Below are positions 35,016-43,251 of a stretch of 64,000 bases of DNA, piece by piece (position 1 is the first letter of the stretch; the number at the start of each line of letters is the position of its first letter). The stretch is taken from assembly GCF_002727065.1 (NCBI RefSeq), contig NZ_PDVP01000001.1, positions 372,001-436,000 on the forward strand, in the 5' to 3' direction. Below the pieces are notes generated by a model that made no database searches, was not told where the DNA came from, and saw nothing but the letters and a program-made list of their open reading frames with translations. This stretch comes from Zhengella mangrovi. GTDB lineage: Bacteria > Pseudomonadota > Alphaproteobacteria > Rhizobiales > Rhizobiaceae. The translations under genes were made by a program, and so were the position numbers.

Positions 35016-35340
35016 GCAATTCCAGCGAAAGTGGACCCCGGTTTCGCGTCCGGAATTGCGTTTGTGGATTCGACAATTCCAGCGAAAGTGGACCCCGGTT
35101 TCGCGTCCGGAATTGCGTTTGTGGGTTCGACAATTCCAGCGAAAGTGGGCCCCGGTTTCGCGTCCGGAATTGCGTTTGTGGGTTCGACAATTCCAGCGAA
35201 AGTGGGCCCCGGTTTCGCGTCCGGAATTGCGTTTGCGGATTCGACAATTCCAGCGAAAGTGGGCCCCGGTTTCGCGTCCGGAATTGCGTTTGTGGGTTCG
35301 ACAATTCCAGCGAAAGTGGCCCCCGGTTTCGCGTCCGGGC
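35016..35340. repeat. Array 1: six tandem copies of the palindromic repeat, 57-bp period
   Basis: Copies begin at 35017, 35074, 35131, 35188, 35245 and 35302. Each 44-bp core runs GCAATTCC-AGCGAAA to TTTCGCG-TCCGGAATTGC with matched outer (GCAATTCC/GGAATTGC) and inner (GCGAAA/TTTCGC) arms. The 13-base inter-copy sequence (GTTTGTGG, A or G, TTCGA) is the same in all copies, so the array grew by tandem duplication. From copy 2 on, the first bases read ACAATTCC; the last copy lacks its right arm. It fills the gap between response regulator and kinase. Confidence 0.95.
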
Positions 35341-35378
35341 TCTGAGGGGATGAGGCAATTGGGCGCCGGGGCGGTTCG

Positions 35379-37418
35379 ATGAAGGGCGGCAAGGCTCCGT
35401 CGCAGGCCGGCCAGAAGCCGGGCAAGGGGACGCCGGTCCGCTACCGGCTCCTGGCCATTGCCCTGTTGCCCATGCTGGTCATCATCCCCATCCTGCTCGG
35501 CGCCACCATGCTGCGCTGGAACACCAAGTTCGACAGCGTGCTCATTTCCAAGGTGCGCAGCGATCTCACCGTCGCGCACCAGTATTTCAGCCGTATCCTG
35601 GAGAACACAGGCGACCGGATGAAGGCGCTGGGTGAATCCGTCACCTTCCGCGATGCCGTTTCCGGTGGTTCGCCCGACGCCATGGCGGCGTTGCTGGAAG
35701 ACCGCCGTGGCCGGCTCAACCTCGACTTCCTCTATATCGTGACCATTCCCGGCGACGTCGTTGCCGCGGCCGGCGGCATGGCGCCGCGGCGGACCGACAT
35801 GGCCAGCCCGGTTCTGGCCAGCGCCGCCGCCGGGTCCGGTGCCGTCGCCATCGACATCCTCACCGCAGCCGAACTCGCCGACATCTCCCCGGCGCTCGCG
35901 GAACGCGCCAGCCTGCCGATCGTGGCCACGCCGAATGCCGCCCCCTCGTCCCTGCAGACGGCATCCGACGGTATGGTCGTCCACGCGGCGACGCCGGTTG
36001 AGGTCGACGGCCGCCACCTCGTCCTGGTCGGCGGCATCCTGCTCAACCGCAACCTCGATTTCATCGATACCATCAACGACCTCGTCTACCAGCCACGCAG
36101 CCTGCCGGAAGGCAGCCAGGGAACCGCCACCCTGTTCCTCGGCGACGTCCGCGTATCGACCAACGTACGCCTGTTCGAGGGCCGCCGCGCCCTCGGCACG
36201 CGCGTCTCGGCGATCGTGCGGCGGAAGGTTCTTGACGAAGGCCAGGTCTGGCTGGACCGCGCTTTCGTCGTCAACGACTGGTACATTTCCGCCTACGAGC
36301 CCATCGTCGACAGTCGCGGCAAGCGGGTCGGCATGCTGTATGTCGGCTTTCTCGAAGCCCCGTTCCAGCAGACGAAATACGTCACCATCGCCCTGGTCGT
36401 GATCGGCTTCGTCGCGGTGGCGGCACTGACCGTTCCGCTGTTCCTGCGCTGGGCCGGCGGCATTTTCCTGCCGCTGGAGCGCATGGCCGAGACGATCGAC
36501 CGGGTCGAGACCGGCAACCTGACCGCCCGCACCGGCATCCCCGACCGCGGTGACGAGATCTCGCAGGTCGCGAGTCACCTCGACGAGCTTCTCGACCGCC
36601 TGGACGAGCGGGACCGGCAGCTTCGCGAATGGAACGGGCGGCTCAACCAGCGCGTCGAGGAGCGCACGGCGGAACTGCGTGAGGCGAACCGCCAGCTCGA
36701 AAGCGCGACCAAGCAGCTCGTCATGTCGGAAAAGCTGGCCGCCATCGGCGAGATCACCGCCGGCGTCGCCCACGAGATCAACAACCCGATTGCCGTCATC
36801 CAGGGCAACCTCGAAGTGCTGCGCGACCTGGTTGGCGAGAAGGCGGACCTGGCGAAGACCGAGTTCCACCTGATCGACGAACAGACCGAGCGCATGCGCC
36901 AGATCGTGACCCGGCTGCTGCAGTTTGCCCGGCCAGACGAGTATTCCGGTTCCGACGAGGCCAGCGCGCCGGCCGCCGTCTTTTCCGACTGCCTGCCGCT
37001 GATCCGCCACATGATCCGCAAGAACGGGATCGAGGTCGTCCGGCAGTCCGATTCGACCCGCTCCGCGCGCATCAGCCGGACCGAGCTTCAGCAGGTTCTG
37101 GTCAATCTCATGGTGAACGCCATCCATGCCATGCCTGACGGCGGCACGCTGACGCTCGCCTGCGAGGACGCCGACCGCGACGGCGTACCCGGCGTGCTGA
37201 TGACGGTTCGAGACACGGGAACGGGCATGGCGCCGGATGTCGCGGCACGCATCTTCGATCCCTTCTTCACCACCAAGCGCGGATCGGGAACCGGGCTCGG
37301 CCTGTCGATCACCCACATGCTGGTCAGCGGGGCCGGGGGCGTCATCGAGGTCGATACCGCGCCCGGGCAGGGAACCGGCTTCCTGGTCTGGCTGCCCGAA
37401 CAACCGGCGGCCGGCTGA
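35379..37418 (+). CDS. Cache-domain sensor histidine kinase, partner of the sigma-54 activator
   Basis: A 679-residue membrane kinase: transmembrane segment 1 (about 22-44), a periplasmic Cache-like sensor of about 280 residues, transmembrane segment 2 (about 335-357), HAMP, a coiled coil (VEERTAELREANRQLES), and HisKA. The phospho-acceptor lies in ITAGVAHEINNPIAVIQGNL. The HATPase (NLMVNAIHAMPDGGTL, VRDTGTGMAP, GTGLGLSITHML) completes it. It resembles DctB-type kinases that sense small carboxylates. The ATG at 35379 falls in sequence (TTCGATGAAGGGCGG) related to a second repeat module seen at 45521, so its first residues may derive from the repeat. Confidence 0.92.
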   Translation: MKGGKAPSQAGQKPGKGTPVRYRLLAIALLPMLVIIPILLGATMLRWNTKFDSVLISKVRSDLTVAHQYFSRILENTGDRMKALGESVTFRDAVSGGSPDAMAALLEDRRGRLNLDFLYIVTIPGDVVAAAGGMAPRRTDMASPVLASAAAGSGAVAIDILTAAELADISPALAERASLPIVATPNAAPSSLQTASDGMVVHAATPVEVDGRHLVLVGGILLNRNLDFIDTINDLVYQPRSLPEGSQGTATLFLGDVRVSTNVRLFEGRRALGTRVSAIVRRKVLDEGQVWLDRAFVVNDWYISAYEPIVDSRGKRVGMLYVGFLEAPFQQTKYVTIALVVIGFVAVAALTVPLFLRWAGGIFLPLERMAETIDRVETGNLTARTGIPDRGDEISQVASHLDELLDRLDERDRQLREWNGRLNQRVEERTAELREANRQLESATKQLVMSEKLAAIGEITAGVAHEINNPIAVIQGNLEVLRDLVGEKADLAKTEFHLIDEQTERMRQIVTRLLQFARPDEYSGSDEASAPAAVFSDCLPLIRHMIRKNGIEVVRQSDSTRSARISRTELQQVLVNLMVNAIHAMPDGGTLTLACEDADRDGVPGVLMTVRDTGTGMAPDVAARIFDPFFTTKRGSGTGLGLSITHMLVSGAGGVIEVDTAPGQGTGFLVWLPEQPAAG

Positions 37419-37450
37419 GACATTTTGTCCAAGCATTGGGTCTTTTTGTC
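37419..37450 (+). promoter_or_regulatory. Candidate upstream activator sites for the sigma-54 promoter
   Basis: GACATTTTGTC (37419-37429; GACA-TTT-TGTC palindrome) and a similar GTCTTTTTGTC (37440-37450) are spaced 21 bases, two helical turns, and lie about 80-110 bases before the -24 element. That is the usual geometry for an NtrC-type activator dimer pair. The second site is a poorer palindrome. Confidence 0.5.
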
Positions 37451-37527
37451 TGGCGCGCGGCCCGGCATCGGCATGTCCGGCGGTACCGGCCCCTGAAACT
37501 GCTGGCATCTGGCCGCCAGGGGGCGTT

Positions 37528-37543
37528 TGGCACGGCCGTTGCA
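37528..37543 (+). promoter_or_regulatory. Sigma-54 (-24/-12) promoter of the OFA transporter
   Basis: TGGCACGGCCGTTGCA matches TGGCACG-N4-TTGCW at every fixed base. It lies 105 bases before the transporter start and directly downstream of the sigma-54 activator and kinase genes. Confidence 0.93.
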
Positions 37544-37648
37544 TTTTCCTCCATCGCACGCGGCAGGGAGGACGCCGCGACCGCCAGGCCCGGCCGCCGA
37601 GCCGGGTTGCGCGGATCAACGCGCGCAAGCGCCTTTGGGAGGACACTG

Positions 37649-39349
37649 ATGTTCGACAGTCTCAAGAAAGAGCATATCGTGGCGAGGCCCGGCTTCAACC
37701 GGTGGCTGGTTCCGCCGGCCTCGATCGCCATTCATCTTTGCATCGGATCGGTCTACGCCTGGTCCGTCTTCAACCCGCCGCTGACCCGCCAGCTTGGCGT
37801 CGTCGCGCCGGCGGCCGATGACTGGAGCCTCAGCTCTGTCGTCTGGATCTTCTCGGTCGCCATCGTGTTCCTCGGCCTCGCCGCCGCCTTCGCCGGCAAG
37901 TGGCTGGAAGACGTCGGCCCGCGGATGGTGGGCGTCGTGGCGGCCTTCCTGTGGGGAGGCGGTTTCATCATCGGGTCCTTCGGCATCGCCAGCCACCAGC
38001 TCTGGCTGATCTACCTTGGCTATGGCGTGCTCGGGGGCTGTGGTCTCGGCCTCGGCTATGTTTCACCGGTGTCCACCCTGATCCGCTGGTTCCCGGACCG
38101 GCGCGGCATGGCCACCGGCATGGCCATCATGGGCTTCGGCGGCGGCGCCATGATCGCGGCCCCGCTGAAGGGCTGGCTGCTCTCCACCTTCTCCCGGCTG
38201 CCCGAGTATCTCGGCGCCGAGGGCGCGGTTCAGACGGTCGTCGAGAACGGCCGCGTCTTCGCGCAGACGGCGGCAGGCAAGACCGAGGTCGTCATCGCGT
38301 CGGCCAAGCAGGCCGCGGCCTATGGTGGCGATGCCGGGGTCTACGTCATCGGCACCGGTGACACGGGCGCATCGTCGACCTTCATCGCGCTCGGGATCGG
38401 CTACTTCATCGTCATGATGATCGCCGCCTTCATGTACCGGGTGCCCGCGCCGGACTGGAAGCCGGAGGGCTGGCAGCCCAGGCCGGTTGCCTCGGGCCTG
38501 GTGACCAGCAACAACGTCCATATCGACCAGGCGCTGAAGACGCCGCAGTTCTGGCAGCTGTGGATCATGCTCTGCTTCAACGTGACCGCCGGCATCGGCG
38601 TGATCGGTGTCGCCAAGACCATGATGTCCGAGATTTTCGGCACCACCATGCCGCTCATTGTCACGGCGGCCTTCGCCTCCACCTACGTGCTGATGATCTC
38701 GGTTTTCAACATGGTCGGCCGTTTCTTCTGGGCCTCCACGTCGGACTTCATCGGCCGCAAGGCGACCTACATGTGGTTCTTCGTCCTCGGCACGATCCTC
38801 TACCTGTCGATCCCCTATTTCGCGACGGCGGGATCCGAGCACCCGTCGGTGATCTATCTCATCGGCTTCTATGCGGCCACGATGATCATCTTCTCCATGT
38901 ACGGGGGCGGCTTCGCCACGGTCCCGGCCTATCTCGCCGACATGTTCGGAACGATGCACGTGGGCGGCATCCATGGCCGTCTCCTGACGGCATGGTCGAC
39001 CGCCGGCGTCCTCGGTCCGCTGGCGATCACGTCGCTGCGTGAGATGTCGCTGGCCGGCGCGCTCAACGACCTGGCGGCCAAGGTCGACCCGGCCGCCTTC
39101 GCCGAGAAGTTCGGCGCGCCGATCGATCAGCTCGACGCGCTGGTCCAGGCCAAGACGGTGACGGTGGCCAAGCTGATGGAAATCGCCCCGGCCGGGACGA
39201 TCGATCCGACCCCGAGCCTGTACAACACGACCATGTACTGCATGGCCGCGCTGCTGGTGATTGCCTTCTTCGCGAACCTCTTCATGAAGCCGGTCCGCGA
39301 GCACCATCACCACGACGAGCCGAGGCTCGCCGCCGTGCCGGTGGAATAG
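37649..39349 (+). CDS. OFA-family MFS transporter (oxalate/formate antiporter type)
   Basis: A 566-residue, 12-helix major facilitator of the OFA family: IHLCIGSVYAWSVFNPPLTR near the start, WFPDRRGMATGMAIMGFGGG in loop 2-3/helix 4-5, and YGGGFATVPAYLADMFG in helix 10-11. It is longer than classic OxlT (about 420) through a loop insertion around 195-235 and a loop near 495-540, plus a His-rich tail (REHHHHDE). Expected substrates are small mono- or dicarboxylates. It is controlled by the adjoining sigma-54 two-component system. Start 37649 follows GGGAGGACACTG. Confidence 0.9.
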   Translation: MFDSLKKEHIVARPGFNRWLVPPASIAIHLCIGSVYAWSVFNPPLTRQLGVVAPAADDWSLSSVVWIFSVAIVFLGLAAAFAGKWLEDVGPRMVGVVAAFLWGGGFIIGSFGIASHQLWLIYLGYGVLGGCGLGLGYVSPVSTLIRWFPDRRGMATGMAIMGFGGGAMIAAPLKGWLLSTFSRLPEYLGAEGAVQTVVENGRVFAQTAAGKTEVVIASAKQAAAYGGDAGVYVIGTGDTGASSTFIALGIGYFIVMMIAAFMYRVPAPDWKPEGWQPRPVASGLVTSNNVHIDQALKTPQFWQLWIMLCFNVTAGIGVIGVAKTMMSEIFGTTMPLIVTAAFASTYVLMISVFNMVGRFFWASTSDFIGRKATYMWFFVLGTILYLSIPYFATAGSEHPSVIYLIGFYAATMIIFSMYGGGFATVPAYLADMFGTMHVGGIHGRLLTAWSTAGVLGPLAITSLREMSLAGALNDLAAKVDPAAFAEKFGAPIDQLDALVQAKTVTVAKLMEIAPAGTIDPTPSLYNTTMYCMAALLVIAFFANLFMKPVREHHHHDEPRLAAVPVE

Positions 39350-39361
39350 TCCAGCCCGTCT

Positions 39362-39388
39362 CCCGGCGGGGCGAAACGTCCCGCCGGG
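39362..39388. terminator. Bidirectional hairpin between OFA transporter and EamA exporter
   Basis: CCCGGCGGG and CCCGCCGGG form a 9-bp perfect stem with a 9-base loop in the 48-base convergent gap. No T-run on either side. Confidence 0.55.
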
Positions 39389-39397
39389 CCTCCGGCT

Positions 39398-40354
39398 TCA
39401 GGATCCGCGCTTCAAGGCCGTTTCCAGCCGATCCTGCCGCAGGACGCCCGGGCTTCCCTGCAGGCAGACGATCCCGACACCCGTGAAGATCAGGACCAGG
39501 CCGAAAGTCTCCATTAAAGAGACCCGCTCGCCAAGGAAGAAACTCGCGAGCACCAGCCCCGACAGGGGTACGAGGTTCAGAAACACGCTGCTCCGCTGCG
39601 GGCCGGCAGCACGCAGTCCCGCCTGCCAGGCCAGGAAGGCCACCGCCGAGGCGAAGACGCCCAGGTAGAGGATCGACGCCCAGCCCGCCCTGCTGATGGT
39701 CCCGGGGTCGAATGCGGGGACGACCGTCAGGGCGAAGATGGCCTGCACGGTCAGTCCGATGAGGATCTGCGACAGGAAGGCGGACAGCGGCGATGCCGCC
39801 AACGGAAGCTTCGACAGCGAAAGGCAGTAGAAGCTCCAGACCAGCGTGGCGGCCAGCACCAGTGCAAGCGCTCCGGCTTCACTCGAGTAGGCGGCCAGAT
39901 CGACCGATTCACCTTCCGCGACGAGAACGCCGGCCATCGACAGGACGACCGCGCTGAGCACCCGCGGCGACGGCATCCGCCGCTCCACGATTGCCAGCAC
40001 GGACAGGATGACGAGCGGCGACATGGCGAAGCCGATGATGACCTCGGTCACGCCGACGACCTTCAGTGCCGAATAGATCAGCGTGTTGAACGTGACGACA
40101 CCGAGCATGGACAACAGGCAGAGTTTCCAGAAGTCTGCCTTCAGCGCATGGCGTTCGCGCACCAGACCGGCGAGCCCGATGGGCAGCAGCACGACGGCCG
40201 CGACGATCCATCTCGAGAAATTCAGCCAGAAGGCCGGGATATCCGGGCTGATGAACCGGCCGACGACGAAATTGCCGCCCCACAGGACTGGCGCAAGCAC
40301 CAGAAGCGGCAGCGCTGGCGACCGCGACACGCAATGAACGGACGAGGCGGTCAT
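39398..40354 (-). CDS. EamA/DMT-family exporter
   Basis: A 318-residue drug/metabolite transporter with ten membrane segments in two EamA repeats. The first is about 15-145 (LVLAPVLWGGNFVVGRFISP, FNTLIYSALKVVGVTEVIIG). The second is about 165-300 (TLVWSFYCLSLSKLPLAA, LAWQAGLRAAGPQRSSVFLN). Family members export amino acids or metabolites; Escherichia coli EamA exports cysteine pathway compounds. Its ATG overlaps the stop of a 47-codon leader ORF containing a Cys-Cys pair, and a hairpin (40361-40376) sits directly before the start, suggesting translational control. Confidence 0.88.
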   Translation of the reverse strand: MTASSVHCVSRSPALPLLVLAPVLWGGNFVVGRFISPDIPAFWLNFSRWIVAAVVLLPIGLAGLVRERHALKADFWKLCLLSMLGVVTFNTLIYSALKVVGVTEVIIGFAMSPLVILSVLAIVERRMPSPRVLSAVVLSMAGVLVAEGESVDLAAYSSEAGALALVLAATLVWSFYCLSLSKLPLAASPLSAFLSQILIGLTVQAIFALTVVPAFDPGTISRAGWASILYLGVFASAVAFLAWQAGLRAAGPQRSSVFLNLVPLSGLVLASFFLGERVSLMETFGLVLIFTGVGIVCLQGSPGVLRQDRLETALKRGS

Positions 40355-40494
40355 GACAGCCGCGCCTCACGGCGCGTTGTCAAACCATCGCCCCCGGCAT
40401 CTGCACGACGTCCGCAGCACCCGAAGCTGCGGACCTGTGGTTCGGCAAGAAAAACAGTGGAAAGAAGAACGGCAGGCCGGTCGAGATCGAACAT
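40351..40494 (-). CDS. 47-residue leader ORF upstream of the EamA exporter
   Basis: The ATG at 40494 has a strong ribosome site (GGGAGGGAG, 5-base spacing). The frame (MFDLDRPAVLLSTVFLAEPQ, then VRSFGCCGRRADAGG, and so on) ends in ATGA overlapping the exporter start. Two adjacent TGC cysteine codons lie in the right arm of a perfect 9-bp hairpin at 40410-40434. This layout suggests a regulatory leader peptide that couples translation of the exporter to cysteine supply. It could instead be a small independent protein. No homologue is recognised. Confidence 0.45.
   Translation of the reverse strand: MFDLDRPAVLLSTVFLAEPQVRSFGCCGRRADAGGDGLTTRREARLS
40361..40376 (-). promoter_or_regulatory. Hairpin sequestering the EamA start region
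   Basis: CGCGCC-TCAC-GGCGCG (6-bp stem) ends seven bases before the exporter ATG on the minus strand, so its distal arm lies where the ribosome must bind. It can form only when no ribosome occupies the end of the leader ORF. Confidence 0.45.
40410..40434 (-). promoter_or_regulatory. Hairpin inside the leader ORF with the Cys-Cys codons
   Basis: On the minus strand GTCCGCAGC-TTCGGGT-GCTGCGGAC makes a 9-bp perfect stem. The two TGC codons are in its right arm, so a ribosome paused there would melt it. Confidence 0.5.
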
Positions 40495-40669
40495 AACGGC
40501 TCCCTCCCGAACTCCGGGAAAGCTTGGCCCCAAATCCCGGAAATCCTAGAGCACGCGAGACCTGGATGGATATCGGCCAGGTGGACTAGTCCTGTCAGAC
40601 CATTCTCGCTGTTCTGTATTTCTGCTAGTTTTTTTGCGGCTTTTTCTGGCTGGGAGGAGGTAAGTAAGC

Positions 40670-42976
40670 TTGTGCCGGAACGGGATGGCAGTGCCGGGCA
40701 GGTCTGGCGAAGCGGATGCGAAAGGCGCTTCGGTTGCCGCTCCGTTGCCCGCTCCGGCCACCTCCTTTCCTGCTCATGTCCTGCAGCGGCTGCGCACCCG
40801 CTTCCCGGTGCTCCTGCTTTTCCTCGCCTTCCTCCTTTGGTTGCTGGTCGTCATGCTCGGCACGTCCGAACTCTTCCGGATGCCGAACTGGGGCCTCCGG
40901 TTCGAGACCACCGGCATGCCAACGGGAATCGTGGTGTCCAGGGTGGCGGGACAGGGCGCCGCTGAGGCGGCCGGCATCAGCCCGGGCGACCGCATCGTCG
41001 CGCTCGTCGCCGTGGACGATGGCACACGGTACGATCTGAATGACGGCGTCCTGATGGTGTTTCGCGCCCAGGTGACGTCCTATGCGCGCTGGGGGGAGAT
41101 CGCGGCAGCCAAGAAGCGGTTGTGGGAATTCCAGCGCCGGGATGTCTGGCTGGTGACGGACGACGGCCGGCGCTTTCTTCTTCGCGCCGACGTGCCGTTC
41201 ACAATCCGCGATCTGCCCCTGCGCTATGCGTTCATGCTGGGCCTGAGCTTTGCCACGCTGGCAACGAGCACGGGCCTTCTCGTCTTTGCCCCCGTTGCCG
41301 TCAACGTCCTGCTCGCGGGACTGTCCGGCGTCTTCCTGTCCGGTGTCCTGCTCTACCACGCGCTGAAGTCCGCGCTCTACCTCGCGGCACCACCGCTCCT
41401 GTTCGAGATGCTGTACTACCTCGGCGCGGCCGGCGGCGTGTTCTACACCTATGCAATCGTCGCCATGATATGGCATACGCCAAGGGCGCTGCTCCCCGGA
41501 ATACCCTTCGCCACGCTGTCCATGCTGGTCGCCGTCGCCGCCTTCCTGGCACAGCACTTCGCGCTGGTGACGTTTCCGCTCAATCCCTTCATCTTTCCGC
41601 TGTTCGCGGCGGACATCGTCGGCCTTGCCCTGCTCGTGGTGCAGATCGTCGTTTCCCGCGCCGATCCGGTCGACCGCGCCGCCGTGTCCTGGTTCGCCAT
41701 TTCCCTGCTCGGGGGTGGGCTGCCCTACCTGTTCCTGGTCCTCATCCCCCGGGTCTTCAACCAACCGCCCGTGATTCCCGTCGAGGCCGGCGCGATCACC
41801 CTTACGTTGACCTGGGCCGGCTTCGTGTTCGGGACCTTGCGATACAGGCTTTTCGCGATCCAGACGGTTTGGTTCGGTACCATGGTCTGGCTGTCCATGG
41901 TTGCCGTTTTCGTAGCAGTCGATGTGCTGCTGCTCGCGGTCTTCGGACTGGGCGGCCTTCCGTCCGCGTCGATCGCCATTGCGGTCGCCAGTTGGTCCCT
42001 CTTCCCGCTGAAAAGCCTCCTGCTCGACCACTTCATCCGCCGCAACGCGGTCCCGTGGGAAGACGTGACCCTGCGCTTTATCGATGACATGGGCGCGATG
42101 AAGGACCTGGCCGAAATGGACGGGCGTTTCCTCCGCTTCGTCGCCGGGCTTTTCGACGCCCACGGGATGGAGATCGAGCCGAACGCTCCGGCCCGCGACG
42201 TGTCGATCGAGGATCGCGGACTGGTCATGCGCTTTCCGGCGATCACGCGCGAGGATTCCGTCGTCATGCGTGGGCGCAACCAGGGCCGGCGCCTGTTCTC
42301 CACCCGGGACAGGCGGATTGTCCGGCTGCTGCACCGGATGGCGCAGAGGATCTATCATCAGCGGGGCCAGCAGGACTTGCAGCGTATGCAGGACCGCAAT
42401 CGAATCGCCCGCGACCTTCACGACCACGTTGGCGCAAAGCTTCTCAACGTGCTGTTCATGACCTCGGAAGAAAGCGGGATGCGGCGTGCCGCGTCATCGG
42501 CGATCAGCGCCCTGAAGGAGTCCATCATGGTTCTCGAGGACGCGGAGGAAATGGACCTGGAGGCCTGCATGAAGGACATCTGGCTGGACCTGGACGCCCG
42601 TCTCGTATCCCTGGGATTCACGACCGCATGCACGCAACGCTTCGAGTGCGCGCGGATCATCGACAGCCGCGCCTTCGTCAACATCAAGTACATCTGCGAG
42701 GAACTGGTCTCGAACATCATGAAATACGGCGACTGCAAAGTGCCGGTCGCATGCGACTATGGAACGCACGCAGATGGAACGTTCCGGCTCAGCATTTCCA
42801 ACCGCTTCGCGCCTTTGTCGCCCGCGGCCCGGGCGGAAGACGCCGGGCCGTCGGGTGGTCGCGGCATGCCGAACATCATCGCCCGCGCGAGGGAGATCGG
42901 CGCGTCGGTGAACGTCGAGGCGTCCGATGACCGGCAGCTGTTCGCCGTCGGACTGGTTTTCCCCATGGCGGGCTAA
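40670..42976 (+). CDS. ComP-like sensor histidine kinase with PDZ domain
   Basis: A 768-residue kinase. Transmembrane segment 1 (about 45-65) is followed by an extracytoplasmic PDZ domain (about 85-140, GIVVSRVAGQGAAEAAGISP then GDRIVAL), then about seven membrane segments (180-460) and a cytoplasmic kinase part. The His sits in RNRIARDLHDHVGAKLLNVL, the HisKA_3 type that pairs with LuxR-family regulators. The HATPase part is short (YICEELVSNIMKYGDCKV, GGRGMPNIIARAREIG). Start: TTG at 40670 lies nine bases after GGGAGGAGG, while the first in-frame ATG (40685) is 24 bases from it, so TTG is preferred. The likely partner is the LuxR regulator at 43252, convergent. Confidence 0.88.
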   Translation: MCRNGMAVPGRSGEADAKGASVAAPLPAPATSFPAHVLQRLRTRFPVLLLFLAFLLWLLVVMLGTSELFRMPNWGLRFETTGMPTGIVVSRVAGQGAAEAAGISPGDRIVALVAVDDGTRYDLNDGVLMVFRAQVTSYARWGEIAAAKKRLWEFQRRDVWLVTDDGRRFLLRADVPFTIRDLPLRYAFMLGLSFATLATSTGLLVFAPVAVNVLLAGLSGVFLSGVLLYHALKSALYLAAPPLLFEMLYYLGAAGGVFYTYAIVAMIWHTPRALLPGIPFATLSMLVAVAAFLAQHFALVTFPLNPFIFPLFAADIVGLALLVVQIVVSRADPVDRAAVSWFAISLLGGGLPYLFLVLIPRVFNQPPVIPVEAGAITLTLTWAGFVFGTLRYRLFAIQTVWFGTMVWLSMVAVFVAVDVLLLAVFGLGGLPSASIAIAVASWSLFPLKSLLLDHFIRRNAVPWEDVTLRFIDDMGAMKDLAEMDGRFLRFVAGLFDAHGMEIEPNAPARDVSIEDRGLVMRFPAITREDSVVMRGRNQGRRLFSTRDRRIVRLLHRMAQRIYHQRGQQDLQRMQDRNRIARDLHDHVGAKLLNVLFMTSEESGMRRAASSAISALKESIMVLEDAEEMDLEACMKDIWLDLDARLVSLGFTTACTQRFECARIIDSRAFVNIKYICEELVSNIMKYGDCKVPVACDYGTHADGTFRLSISNRFAPLSPAARAEDAGPSGGRGMPNIIARAREIGASVNVEASDDRQLFAVGLVFPMAG

Positions 42977-42977
42977 A

Positions 42978-43188
42978 GCAATTCCAGCGAAAGTGGGCAC
43001 CGGTTTCGCGTCCGGAATTGCGTTGGGGAAGAGACGGGTCCAGCGAAAGTGGGCCCCGGTTTCGCGTCCGGAAATGCGTTGGGGAAGAGACGGGTCCAGC
43101 GAAAGTGGGCCCCGGTTTCGCGTCCGGAAATGCGTTGGGGAAGAGACGGGTCCAGCGAAAGTGGGCCCCGGTTTCGCGTCCGGAAATG
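42978..43188. repeat. Array 2: four tandem copies of the palindromic repeat, 56-bp period
   Basis: The AGCGAAAGTGG cores recur at 42984, 43040, 43096 and 43152. Copy 1 keeps both outer arms; copies 2-4 have the left arm changed to GACGGGTCC and the right to GGAAATGCG, with inter-copy sequence TTGGGGAAGAG. The shared changes show that one altered unit was amplified. It lies between the ComP-like kinase and its LuxR partner and starts three bases after the kinase stop. Confidence 0.93.
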
Positions 43189-43251
43189 TGGGAAGAAGAG
43201 CAGCAGAGCCTTTGAGCGATCGCGGGGCAGGCGGAGATGGGTCGGTGTGGG

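Noticed and set aside
35016-35340. Regular repeats resembling a CRISPR array
   Set aside because: The inter-repeat bases are identical within an array and only 12-13 bases long, so they are not spacers. No cas genes are present.
35011-35358. Open frames running through repeat array 1 (and likewise through arrays 2-4), giving 19-residue peptide repeats
   Set aside because: The 57-bp period is divisible by three, so several frames stay open on both strands by chance. The peptides change with the array's linker, lack proper starts, and overlap real gene ends.
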